From NCBI GenBank assembly GCA_945874195.1, contig CAMCFW010000193.1, positions 1 to 5,184 of the forward strand: DNA of 5,184 nt. Reading direction: 5' to 3'. Positions 1 through 5,184 of the stretch are shown here, piece after piece. This DNA is from Chryseobacterium gleum. Lineage in GTDB: Bacteria; Bacteroidota; Bacteroidia; UBA10329. A model generated the notes under the pieces. That model had not been told where the DNA came from, searched no databases, and saw only the letters and a program-made list of their open reading frames with translations. The position numbers and the translations under genes are program-made. How positions within the stretch are numbered: the first letter of the stretch is position 1; each line of letters begins with the position of its first letter.

Positions 1-45
1 GGTGGCCAGCATCATCACGACAATAACATATCCTATACTTCTCAT
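1..45 (-). CDS. 5' end of an exported protein gene, truncated by the window edge
   Basis: Only 15 codons are visible. They start with an ATG at 45-43 and stay open to the window edge. The peptide reads MRSIGYVIVVMMLAT: a short start with one arginine, then a hydrophobic run, as in a signal peptide or first membrane segment. The bases just before the ATG are purine-rich (GAGAAGAAG) and could serve as a weak ribosome binding site. The gene would be transcribed away from the TPR lipoprotein gene and share the 46-200 intergenic region with it. No family can be named from so little sequence. The short open frame could also be chance, so the call rests on the signal-like peptide and the purine-rich leader. 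Confidence 0.45.
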   Translation of the reverse strand, partial: MRSIGYVIVVMMLAT

Positions 46-75
46 CTTCTTCTCAATTTTCTTTCTGAACGCTAA

Positions 76-185
76 TTTGGCCAAAATGGTGCCAGCCTTT
101 GGTCGGTTTTTTCATAAAACATGTGAAACCTGCATTTCGGCTCATTCCCCGTAGCCCGAATCAATGGCTAATTTTGGCGTCCAAA
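76..185. promoter_or_regulatory. Divergent intergenic region with two TTTGG/CCAAA dyads
   Basis: The 155 bp between the minus-strand start at 45 and the plus-strand start at 201 contain a perfect 10-bp palindrome, TTTGGCCAAA (76-85), and a gapped copy, TTTGG-CGT-CCAAA (173-185). A further TTTGG lies at 98-102. Both dyads sit in a near-identical context, GCTAATTTGGCC at 71-82 and GCTAATTTTGGC at 167-178. The second dyad overlaps the putative -7 box of the lipoprotein gene and its expected start of transcription, where a repressor site would be placed. A regulatory role is inference; the dyads are short and A/T-rich, so chance is possible. Confidence 0.25.
169..176 (+). promoter_or_regulatory. 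Putative -7 promoter box (TAATTTTG) of the TPR lipoprotein gene
   Basis: TAATTTTG matches the Bacteroidota -7 consensus TAnnTTTG exactly. Its last base is 25 nt before the ATG at 201, giving a predicted leader of roughly 18 nt. No TTG or TTTG is seen at the expected -33 spacing, which lowers confidence. The same 9-mer, CTAATTTTG, precedes dapB at nearly the same distance from its start. Confidence 0.4.
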
Positions 186-200
186 TTTAAACATCTCAAA

Positions 201-890
201 ATGGCAAAGGTTTTTCCCGTCCTTATGGTTTCTGGTATTCTGCTTTTCAATTCCTGTAATGATACTGAGAAAGCGATCGGTTTCGAATGGAATGTTTACA
301 CCACCACCATGCAACATGGGGATGCCACAACGGCCATGAACAGTTTGAACCGTATTCTGGCAATGGATGCTTATAATGCTGCTGCTCTCGACACGCTGGC
401 AATCCTGTATCAGAAAAATGGAATGAACGAAGCTGCGGCCAAGATTGCTTTCCGCGCCTTGAATGTTCGCGAAAGTGACGAATTGGTGAAGGTTTTGGCC
501 AAGGCGAACAAGGGAATGGGTAAACACGACATCGCGTTGGAGAACTTCCAAAAACTGCTTGCTAAGGATCCAACAAGTCTTGAACTGCTTTATGAAACGG
601 CTTATGCATACATCAATCTTGGAAAGTTGAATGAGGCCATCCCCCCATTACAGAAGATGATCGACCATCCAGAATCGGGCAGCGCGGTAATGAAGGAGTA
701 TGTGAATGAAGGAAGCCAACTTGTACCATACAAGGCTGTTGCATTCAACATGGTCGGTTACATACAGACCCAGGCCGGAAAAAACCAAGATGCCTTGCGC
801 AGCTATGAGGCCGCCTTGTTGATCTATCCTAAATATTACCTGGCAAGCAACAATTTGAAGCTGCTGAGTGAAAGGATTGCCGGAAAATGA
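201..890 (+). CDS. TPR-repeat lipoprotein of unknown function
   Basis: The 229-residue product begins with a type II signal peptide: Lys3, a hydrophobic stretch to residue 16, and a lipobox-like LLFNSC with the lipidated cysteine at Cys19. About five tetratricopeptide-like helix pairs follow, near residues 26-57, 60-91, 93-125, 127-159 and 179-211. The last repeat has a typical ending, SYEAALLIYP. TPRs are protein-binding scaffolds, so an envelope-anchored adaptor is likely; the partner is unknown. The frame stays open upstream to a TTG at 99, but the ATG at 201 is preferred because it puts the signal peptide at the N-terminus and lies 25 nt after a -7 box. There is no Shine-Dalgarno sequence. 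Residues after the cysteine (Asn-Asp-Thr-Glu) are partly acidic, which could favour surface display (inference). The gene converges on lepB, and the two stop codons touch. Confidence 0.88.
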   Translation: MAKVFPVLMVSGILLFNSCNDTEKAIGFEWNVYTTTMQHGDATTAMNSLNRILAMDAYNAAALDTLAILYQKNGMNEAAAKIAFRALNVRESDELVKVLAKANKGMGKHDIALENFQKLLAKDPTSLELLYETAYAYINLGKLNEAIPPLQKMIDHPESGSAVMKEYVNEGSQLVPYKAVAFNMVGYIQTQAGKNQDALRSYEAALLIYPKYYLASNNLKLLSERIAGK

Positions 891-2342
891 TCAGTGTATC
901 AGGCTGAACATCCTCTTCCAGCGCAACTTTTCCGATAGTTTGGTGGCGTCCTTATCTATGGAGAGCCAAATGAAAACGGCCTTTCCAACGATGTGATCCT
1001 CGGGAACAAATCCCCAGAAGCGGCTATCGGCCGAATTATGCCGATTGTCTCCCATCATGAAATAATAGTCCATCTTGAATGTGTACGAATCGGCCAGTTG
1101 GCCGTTGATGTAAATGGTCTCTTCCTCTATTTTCAGGTCATTGTTCTCATAGAATGAAATGAGACGCTCATAGATGGGAAGATTGTCCTTGTTGAGTTGA
1201 ACGGTCTCGCCTTTCTTCGGAATGTTGATCGGCCCAAAATTGTCAACGTTCCAATAGAACTTCTTCGCTTTGGTCGATTGAAGCTCGACATCCGAATTCG
1301 GGAAAATATATTCGGCATAGGTTCCGCTATCGGCCACCAAGGCCTCCACGCTTTGCACGTTATTCAATTCGGCTATGGATGTCTTGGCGGTTTGCGTCAT
1401 GGTCAAACTGAACTCCCCTTGATTGGATATTCGTCCACCTTCGGTTATGTCCAAATTGCGAAGCACGCGTTGGTTGAATCCGGTTCCGTCAGTCTTTACC
1501 GTGTATGATTGCTGCATCAATTCGGGGCGGTCGGCTTCCTTTCCGTTCACGTAGAGCACACTGCCCTTCACCTGAAGTTCGTCTCCAGGAATGGCCACAC
1601 AGCGTTTGATGTAATTCTCGCGCTTATCAACAGGCCTGAAACCTTCCATCGGGTAGTTGAACACCACTATATCGTTGTTCTTGATCTTTCCGAAACCAGG
1701 CAATCTCCTGTAAGGCAGTTTCAACCATTCGAGGTAAGCCTGGGCATTGACAACTGGAATGGTGTGATGGGCGAACGGGAAGGCAATGGGTGTATTCGGG
1801 GTGCGCGGCCCATAGCTCATTTTACTCACGAATAGAAAATCTCCGATCAACAGCGATTTTTCCATCGAAGAGGTAGGAATGGTGTAAGCCTCAATTACGA
1901 ACAGACGAATGAAGGTTGCGGCAAAAACAGCGAAAACAATGGCATCGGCCCACTCGCGGGTTGCTGTTTTTGCAGGCCGTTTCTGGTCTTCCGGGGCCGT
2001 GAAGACCGCATTCTTATCCATTCCCAGTAATGGAAAATATAGAAAGCTGAAAACAACGCCCAATGCGTGCTGATGGAACTTATGCTTACCGAAGGCATGA
2101 AGTAATTCGATGATCATTCCGACCGTATAGAACAGTCCCACCACCGGGATGATGAGCATGGCGATCCACCACATAGGTTTCTTGATGATTTTTAACCACA
2201 CCACCCAAGAATAAACAGGGATGAAGGCTGCCCACCAGGCCTCACCTGCCTTTTTGAAAAGCATTGCCTGTCCGATGCTTAGCAGAATGTAAAGTGGTAT
2301 CAATGTAAAAGCGACTGCAAAGTCTTGAAACATATCGTCCAT
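891..2342 (-). CDS. lepB: Signal peptidase I (long Bacteroidota form)
   Basis: This membrane-bound Ser/Lys protease (family S26) cuts signal peptides from proteins exported through Sec or Tat. All family motifs are present in 483 residues: IPTSSM at 155-160 with nucleophile Ser159, YIKRCVAIPGD at 244-254 with general-base Lys246, and GDNRHNSADSRFWGFV at 431-446. An extra hydrophobic N-terminal part (about 8-107, with several likely membrane spans, resembling DUF5684) precedes the usual anchor at about 131-151. A stretch of about 150 residues separates the lysine region from the GDN box, so the protein is much longer than E. coli LepB (324 residues). It is flanked by two similar motifs, LYVNGKEAD (263-271) and IYINGQLAD (410-418). 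The start is the ATG at 2342; an ATG three codons later is also possible. No Shine-Dalgarno sequence is visible. The gene lies 90 bp after dapB, perhaps with its own promoter, and its stop abuts that of the convergent lipoprotein gene. Confidence 0.96.
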   Translation of the reverse strand: MDDMFQDFAVAFTLIPLYILLSIGQAMLFKKAGEAWWAAFIPVYSWVVWLKIIKKPMWWIAMLIIPVVGLFYTVGMIIELLHAFGKHKFHQHALGVVFSFLYFPLLGMDKNAVFTAPEDQKRPAKTATREWADAIVFAVFAATFIRLFVIEAYTIPTSSMEKSLLIGDFLFVSKMSYGPRTPNTPIAFPFAHHTIPVVNAQAYLEWLKLPYRRLPGFGKIKNNDIVVFNYPMEGFRPVDKRENYIKRCVAIPGDELQVKGSVLYVNGKEADRPELMQQSYTVKTDGTGFNQRVLRNLDITEGGRISNQGEFSLTMTQTAKTSIAELNNVQSVEALVADSGTYAEYIFPNSDVELQSTKAKKFYWNVDNFGPINIPKKGETVQLNKDNLPIYERLISFYENNDLKIEEETIYINGQLADSYTFKMDYYFMMGDNRHNSADSRFWGFVPEDHIVGKAVFIWLSIDKDATKLSEKLRWKRMFSLIH

Positions 2343-2373
2343 GTTTATGTGTGTTGATCTGACGTTTAAAAAT

Positions 2374-2381
2374 GAAATTTA
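2374..2381 (-). promoter_or_regulatory. Weak putative -7 box for lepB
   Basis: Read on the minus strand, the sequence is TAAATTTC, one base off TAnnTTTG, in the 90-bp dapB-lepB gap and 31 nt before the lepB ATG. The nearest TTG upstream is too far away to be a good -33 element. The longer gap here, against 15-36 bp elsewhere in the cluster, is the main reason to suspect a promoter. No strong terminator hairpin or T-tract is seen in the gap. Confidence 0.2.
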
Positions 2382-2432
2382 CTCTGGGCTAAAATTGATA
2401 ATGTGAAGCAAGTAACCGATTTAACCGTCACT

Positions 2433-3173
2433 TTATTTTGCAAAGCCCTCAAACTTAACATCCTTTAAGAGGTCGCTCATGGTGTATACCCCCTTTTTTC
2501 CTACCAACCACTCGGCAGCAAGGACCGCCCCTTTGGCAAATCCAACGCGGCTTTTGGCGGTGTGGATCAATTCGATCGAATCGATATCCGATTCGTAGCG
2601 CACCACATGTGTGCCGTGATATTCGTCCTTTCGGTGAGATATGATCTCCAGTTCATAATCCTTTTTGGTGGGGGCGTTCACCCAAACATCTTTCCTGTCC
2701 AGTTCGTTCAGCAGGTCGGTTGCCAGTTTTATGGCGGTTCCGCTGGGAGAATCGAGCTTGGCCGAATGATGGGTCTCTTCTATCACCACGTTATAATACT
2801 CGTGTTCGTCCATAAGTCTTGCAAGTGTCCTGTTCACTTCAAAGAACAAATTGACCCCGATACTGAAATTGGATGCATAAAACACCGAGCAATTATGCTC
2901 TCTACATACTGCCTTCACCTGGTCCAACAGTTCTGACCATCCGGTTGTGCCCACCACCACAGGCACCTTTGCGTCAAAGCATTTGAAAATATTGTTCACC
3001 ACGCTATGGGGCATGGAAAATTCGATGACCACATCTGCACTTTCCAGTTCATTCAACTTATTATTCCAATCTGCTGGATCATCAAAGGTTGCCACTATCT
3101 CATGACCTCGTTGCAAAGCGATCTTTTCGATCTCTTTGCCCATTTTACCATAACCGGAAAGGGCGATCTTCAT
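2433..3173 (-). CDS. dapB: 4-hydroxy-tetrahydrodipicolinate reductase
   Basis: This cytoplasmic NAD(P)H-dependent enzyme reduces 4-hydroxy-tetrahydrodipicolinate to tetrahydrodipicolinate, on the path to meso-diaminopimelate and lysine. The 246 residues show the Rossmann nucleotide-binding loop GYGKMG at 7-12, VGTTGW at 74-79, ASNFSIGVN at 100-108, and the catalytic signature EETHHSAKLDSPSGTA at 132-147, with His135 and Lys139 the likely catalytic pair. The C-terminal part ends with a conserved SRVGFAKGAVLAAEWL (208-223). The protein is shorter than E. coli DapB (273 residues), mainly because the loop around residues 178-190 is compact. The start is the ATG at 3173, preceded by a purine-rich AAAAGA. 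The gene lies 36 bp after the DUF5683 gene, with a -7 box in the gap that could let it be transcribed apart from the par genes. No lysine riboswitch fits in so small a space. Confidence 0.97.
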   Translation of the reverse strand: MKIALSGYGKMGKEIEKIALQRGHEIVATFDDPADWNNKLNELESADVVIEFSMPHSVVNNIFKCFDAKVPVVVGTTGWSELLDQVKAVCREHNCSVFYASNFSIGVNLFFEVNRTLARLMDEHEYYNVVIEETHHSAKLDSPSGTAIKLATDLLNELDRKDVWVNAPTKKDYELEIISHRKDEYHGTHVVRYESDIDSIELIHTAKSRVGFAKGAVLAAEWLVGKKGVYTMSDLLKDVKFEGFAK

Positions 3174-3196
3174 TCTTTTGAACTTAGCGACAAGGT

Positions 3197-3204
3197 CAAA
3201 ATTA
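3197..3204 (-). promoter_or_regulatory. Putative -7 promoter box (TAATTTTG) of dapB
   Basis: On the minus strand the gap between the DUF5683 stop and dapB contains TAATTTTG, an exact match to the Bacteroidota -7 consensus TAnnTTTG, with its last base 24 nt before the dapB ATG. No -33 TTG is seen at the proper spacing inside the end of the upstream gene. If active, it would start a dapB-lepB transcript independent of parAB. Confidence 0.4.
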
Positions 3205-3209
3205 GGTTT

Positions 3210-3785
3210 TTATTTCAGGCGGATGGTCAGGGCCAGCGATGGTGCGGGCAGCATTTCATATCCCGCAGGTTGAAAGGTCGGGCGGATCTTGAACGACAGG
3301 TCATCGCTCACATCAAACCCTTTCAGGTGGGCGTCCACTCCGGCATCGATGATGTTGAGGGCGTAGATCACCCCGGTGAAAATGAGCGACAGATCCCTAT
3401 TGCGCTGATAGAAATTGATGAGTTCGCGCAAGTTCGCATCAGAATACCTTCCCTGAAATTGATCTGTGGTGGCCGGATCGTCATCAATTCTCAATAAATA
3501 GGCATTCGTATAGGTCCGACATTTGGCATCGTTGAACACCGAGCTATAGATCAGACCACCGAAAGCTCCATAAATGATGGGCACTTTCCACCATTTCCGG
3601 TTGTAAAGCTGTCCAAGCCCAGGCAGCGCCACGCTCATTATTGTGGCCTTGAATGGCGAATGTTTTTTCTTAACAACCGTGGAATCGGTCATGGTAATTT
3701 CTGTTCCGGGCTCTTCTTTTTGGGCAGAACTGAGATGCGCTGAAAAGACCAGAGCGAGTATGAATGGTATGGAATACCTGTTCAA
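3210..3785 (-). CDS. DUF5683 family membrane protein, linked to parAB
   Basis: The 191-residue product has a signal peptide (1-21, ending HLSSA before Gln22). Its conserved core, at about 42-73, contains HSPFKATIMSVALPGLGQLY and then a WWKVPIIYG segment. Further hydrophobic segments lie at about 67-84 and 132-150, with NIIDAGVDAHLKGFDVSDDL at 144-163. This matches my memory of DUF5683, a Bacteroidota family of unknown function commonly found between parB and dapB. The PGLGQLYNRKWW stretch is reminiscent of TM2-type membrane domains. It is likely an inner-membrane protein; no enzymatic motif is visible. There is no ATG between the parB stop and the signal peptide. The only reasonable start is TTG at 3785-3783, 15 bp after parB and in the same reading frame as parB. 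No Shine-Dalgarno sequence is seen, so translation may depend on coupling to parB. Confidence 0.88.
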   Translation of the reverse strand: MNRYSIPFILALVFSAHLSSAQKEEPGTEITMTDSTVVKKKHSPFKATIMSVALPGLGQLYNRKWWKVPIIYGAFGGLIYSSVFNDAKCRTYTNAYLLRIDDDPATTDQFQGRYSDANLRELINFYQRNRDLSLIFTGVIYALNIIDAGVDAHLKGFDVSDDLSFKIRPTFQPAGYEMLPAPSLALTIRLK

Positions 3786-3800
3786 AAACCGTTGTATGGA

Positions 3801-4673
3801 TTATGGCCAGAGGTCAAGAATAGAGAGCACGCGCTTCAGTTCCTTTTCGTTATCGAAAGCAATGGAAAGGGAACCTTTTCCATTGGCGTTCACTTTCAAG
3901 CCAACGTTCGCGTCCAACTGCCTACCTATGTTCTCCTTTATCCGCTGAAATTCGATGGCCAACTCTTTTTTAGCAGGCTTCCCTGTTCTTTTGACCGCTT
4001 TTGAGGCCTCCTCTGTTGCTCTGACCGACAATCCGCCTTTGACGATGTCCCTGAACAATCGGAGTTGCTCCTGCTCGTCTTCTATATTGATAATGGCCCG
4101 CGCATGGCCCATGGTGATGGAACCGTCCATGATGGCCTTTTGAATCTGAGGCGGAAGCTTAAGCAACCGCAGGTAGTTTGTAATGGTAGAACGGTTCTTG
4201 CCCACACGTTCGCCAAGCGCTTCTTGGGTCAGCTTGCATTCATCAATAAGTCGCTGGTAGGAAATGGCCACTTCGATGGCGTCAAGATCGTCCCTCTGAA
4301 TATTCTCGACCAAGGCCATTTCGAGCATGGCCTGATCGTTGGCCACCCGAATGTAGGCCGGAACTTCGGTAAGCCCTGCCAACTGGCTTGCCCTGAACCT
4401 ACGCTCACCGGAAATGAGTTGATATCTGTTGGGTCTAACCTTGCGGACCGTAAGCGGCTGAATGATGCCGAGCTGCGCAATGGAAGCGGCCAGTTCGTCC
4501 AATTTCTCTTGATCGAAACGTGTTCTCGGCTGAAATGGATTGGTTTCGATTTCCGATATCAGGATGTTGCCCACCATTCCTTCGGGCAGCGCAACTGTGC
4601 GTGGCTCATTCGCTGACGAGGAACCTTCGAGCAATGCTCCAAGTCCTCTTCCCAAGGCGTTCTTCTTATTCAT
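3801..4673 (-). CDS. parB: Chromosome partitioning protein ParB
   Basis: ParB binds parS sites near the origin, spreads as a CTP-dependent clamp, and is moved by ParA during segregation. The 290 residues show the ParA-contacting N-terminal motif ALGRGLGALL (6-15), IETNPFQPRTRFD (42-54), the CTP/phosphate-binding box SGERRFRAS (88-96), and ALVENIQRDDLDAIEVA (120-136). A helix-turn-helix follows at about 148-174 (LTQEALGERVGKNRSTITNY), then GHARAI (189-194) and a C-terminal dimerisation domain at about 236-290. The length is normal for a chromosomal ParB. The start is taken as the ATG at 4673-4671, which shares its A with the parA TGA stop (TGATG), a pattern typical of translational coupling; a TTG one codon upstream is less likely. 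No canonical parS site is found in the window. Confidence 0.97.
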   Translation of the reverse strand: MNKKNALGRGLGALLEGSSSANEPRTVALPEGMVGNILISEIETNPFQPRTRFDQEKLDELAASIAQLGIIQPLTVRKVRPNRYQLISGERRFRASQLAGLTEVPAYIRVANDQAMLEMALVENIQRDDLDAIEVAISYQRLIDECKLTQEALGERVGKNRSTITNYLRLLKLPPQIQKAIMDGSITMGHARAIINIEDEQEQLRLFRDIVKGGLSVRATEEASKAVKRTGKPAKKELAIEFQRIKENIGRQLDANVGLKVNANGKGSLSIAFDNEKELKRVLSILDLWP

Positions 4674-5184
4674 CAATTCAGAATTTTCTCGCTCTCTTTC
4701 AACTTGGTCATGCCGTTCTTCTGCAAAATCTCTCGCGCCAGATTCAGGTAATTGTTTGCTCCCTTCGAAGCCGCATCGTGCATAATGATGGTCTTTCCGT
4801 GACTTGGGGCCTCGCTCAGTTTCGTGTTTCTCACAATCACCGTATCGAAAACCAATTGCTGGAAGTGCATCTTCACCTCTTCCACCACCTGATTGGCCAG
4901 CCTCAATCGCTGGTCGTACATGGTTAGCAGAAGCCCCTCCATTTCTAGATCCGGGTTCAGTCGGGTCTGTATGATCTTTATGGTATTGAGTAGTTTCCCA
5001 AGTCCTTCCAAAGCAAAATACTCACACTGAATCGGAATGAGCACGCTGTCTGCCGCTGTGAGGCAATTGACGGTGATGAGTCCTAACGAAGGCGAACAAT
5101 CGATGATGATGAAATCATAATCGTTCTTGATCTGGTTCAACACCAGTTTCACCATCATTTCACGGTTGGGCAGATTGATCATTT
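4673..5184 (-). CDS. parA: Chromosome partitioning ATPase ParA/Soj, C-terminal part
   Basis: ParA is a deviant-Walker ATPase that binds DNA non-specifically and pulls ParB-parS complexes apart. The right window edge cuts the gene. About 170 residues remain of an expected 255-265, so the start and the Walker A loop lie outside. Counting from the methionine codon at 5182, the Walker B region is FIIIDCSPSLGL (24-35), followed by ADSVLIPIQCEYFALEGL (44-61), the segment MYDQRLRLANQVVEEV (88-103), and the C-terminal RNTKLSEAPSHGK (118-130). These match chromosomal Soj/ParA closely. That methionine is internal: the frame runs on to the edge, and the residues after it (INLPNRE) belong to the ParA core. 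The stop TGA overlaps the parB ATG by one base. The promoter for the cluster should lie outside the window. Confidence 0.96.
   Translation of the reverse strand, partial: MINLPNREMMVKLVLNQIKNDYDFIIIDCSPSLGLITVNCLTAADSVLIPIQCEYFALEGLGKLLNTIKIIQTRLNPDLEMEGLLLTMYDQRLRLANQVVEEVKMHFQQLVFDTVIVRNTKLSEAPSHGKTIIMHDAASKGANNYLNLAREILQKNGMTKLKESEKILN

Noticed and set aside
115..130. Possible parS site (the half-site GTGAAAC is perfect)
   Set aside because: Only about 10 of 16 bases match TGTTTCACGTGAAACA, and the left half is not conserved. A 7-base half-site is expected by chance in a window of this size.
99..200. N-terminal extension of the lipoprotein gene from a TTG codon
   Set aside because: It would bury the lipoprotein signal peptide 34 residues inside the protein and would include the putative promoter box.
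846..865. Hairpin that could terminate the lepB transcript
   Set aside because: The stem is only six pairs with one wobble on the minus strand, lies inside the lipoprotein gene, and is not followed by a T-tract.
2410..2433. Imperfect dyad and TAACCG direct repeat after dapB
   Set aside because: Only about two thirds of the positions pair, there is no T-tract, and the repeat units are six bases long. Too weak to call a terminator or operator.
3006..3497. Plus-strand open frame antisense to dapB and the DUF5683 gene (163 codons)
   Set aside because: It runs across two well-supported genes on the other strand and has no recognisable protein features.
4065..4616. Long plus-strand open frame antisense to parB (183 codons)
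   Set aside because: It is a shadow of parB. The translation shows no recognisable domain, and the minus-strand protein has all ParB motifs.
1..5184. Mobile element, CRISPR array, toxin-antitoxin pair, defence system, tRNA or rRNA
   Set aside because: Both strands are accounted for by housekeeping-type genes with short gaps. No transposase, integrase, spaced repeats or RNA gene was seen.

Overview
The window looks like ordinary chromosomal DNA from a member of the Bacteroidota, most likely a flavobacterium-like lineage (inference). Three things point there. The order parA-parB-DUF5683-dapB-lepB is characteristic of that phylum. The signal peptidase is the long form with a hydrophobic N-terminal module and a large insertion. 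Start sites mostly lack Shine-Dalgarno sequences, while two gene starts are preceded by TAnnTTTG boxes, the -7 element of the Bacteroidota housekeeping sigma factor.

Layout. Positions 1-45 hold the first 15 codons of a minus-strand gene that runs off the left edge; they look like a signal peptide. A 155-bp divergent intergenic region (46-200) contains TTTGG/CCAAA dyads and a -7 box. A plus-strand TPR lipoprotein gene (201-890) follows. Its stop codon directly abuts the stop codon of the convergent lepB gene (TGATCA, no spacer). From there to the right edge all genes are on the minus strand. Read in the direction of transcription they are parA (3' two-thirds only), parB, a DUF5683 membrane protein, dapB and lepB. 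The gaps are a 1-nt overlap, 15 bp, 36 bp and 90 bp.

How the genes fit together. ParA and ParB form the chromosome-segregation pair. DUF5683 is an exported or membrane protein of unknown function that accompanies them. DapB makes the precursor of diaminopimelate and lysine for peptidoglycan and protein. LepB removes signal peptides from exported proteins. The run therefore joins segregation, cell-wall precursor supply and secretion. It could be one transcript or a transcript with internal starts; a -7 box just before dapB and a weaker one before lepB favour internal starts. The TPR lipoprotein is convergent and probably unrelated.

No mobile element, CRISPR array, tRNA, rRNA, riboswitch or convincing intrinsic terminator was seen, and I see no evidence for a new biological system. 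The observations most worth checking are the spacer-free convergent stop codons, the TTG start of the DUF5683 gene in the same frame as the parB stop, the dyads in the divergent promoter region, and the insertion in LepB.
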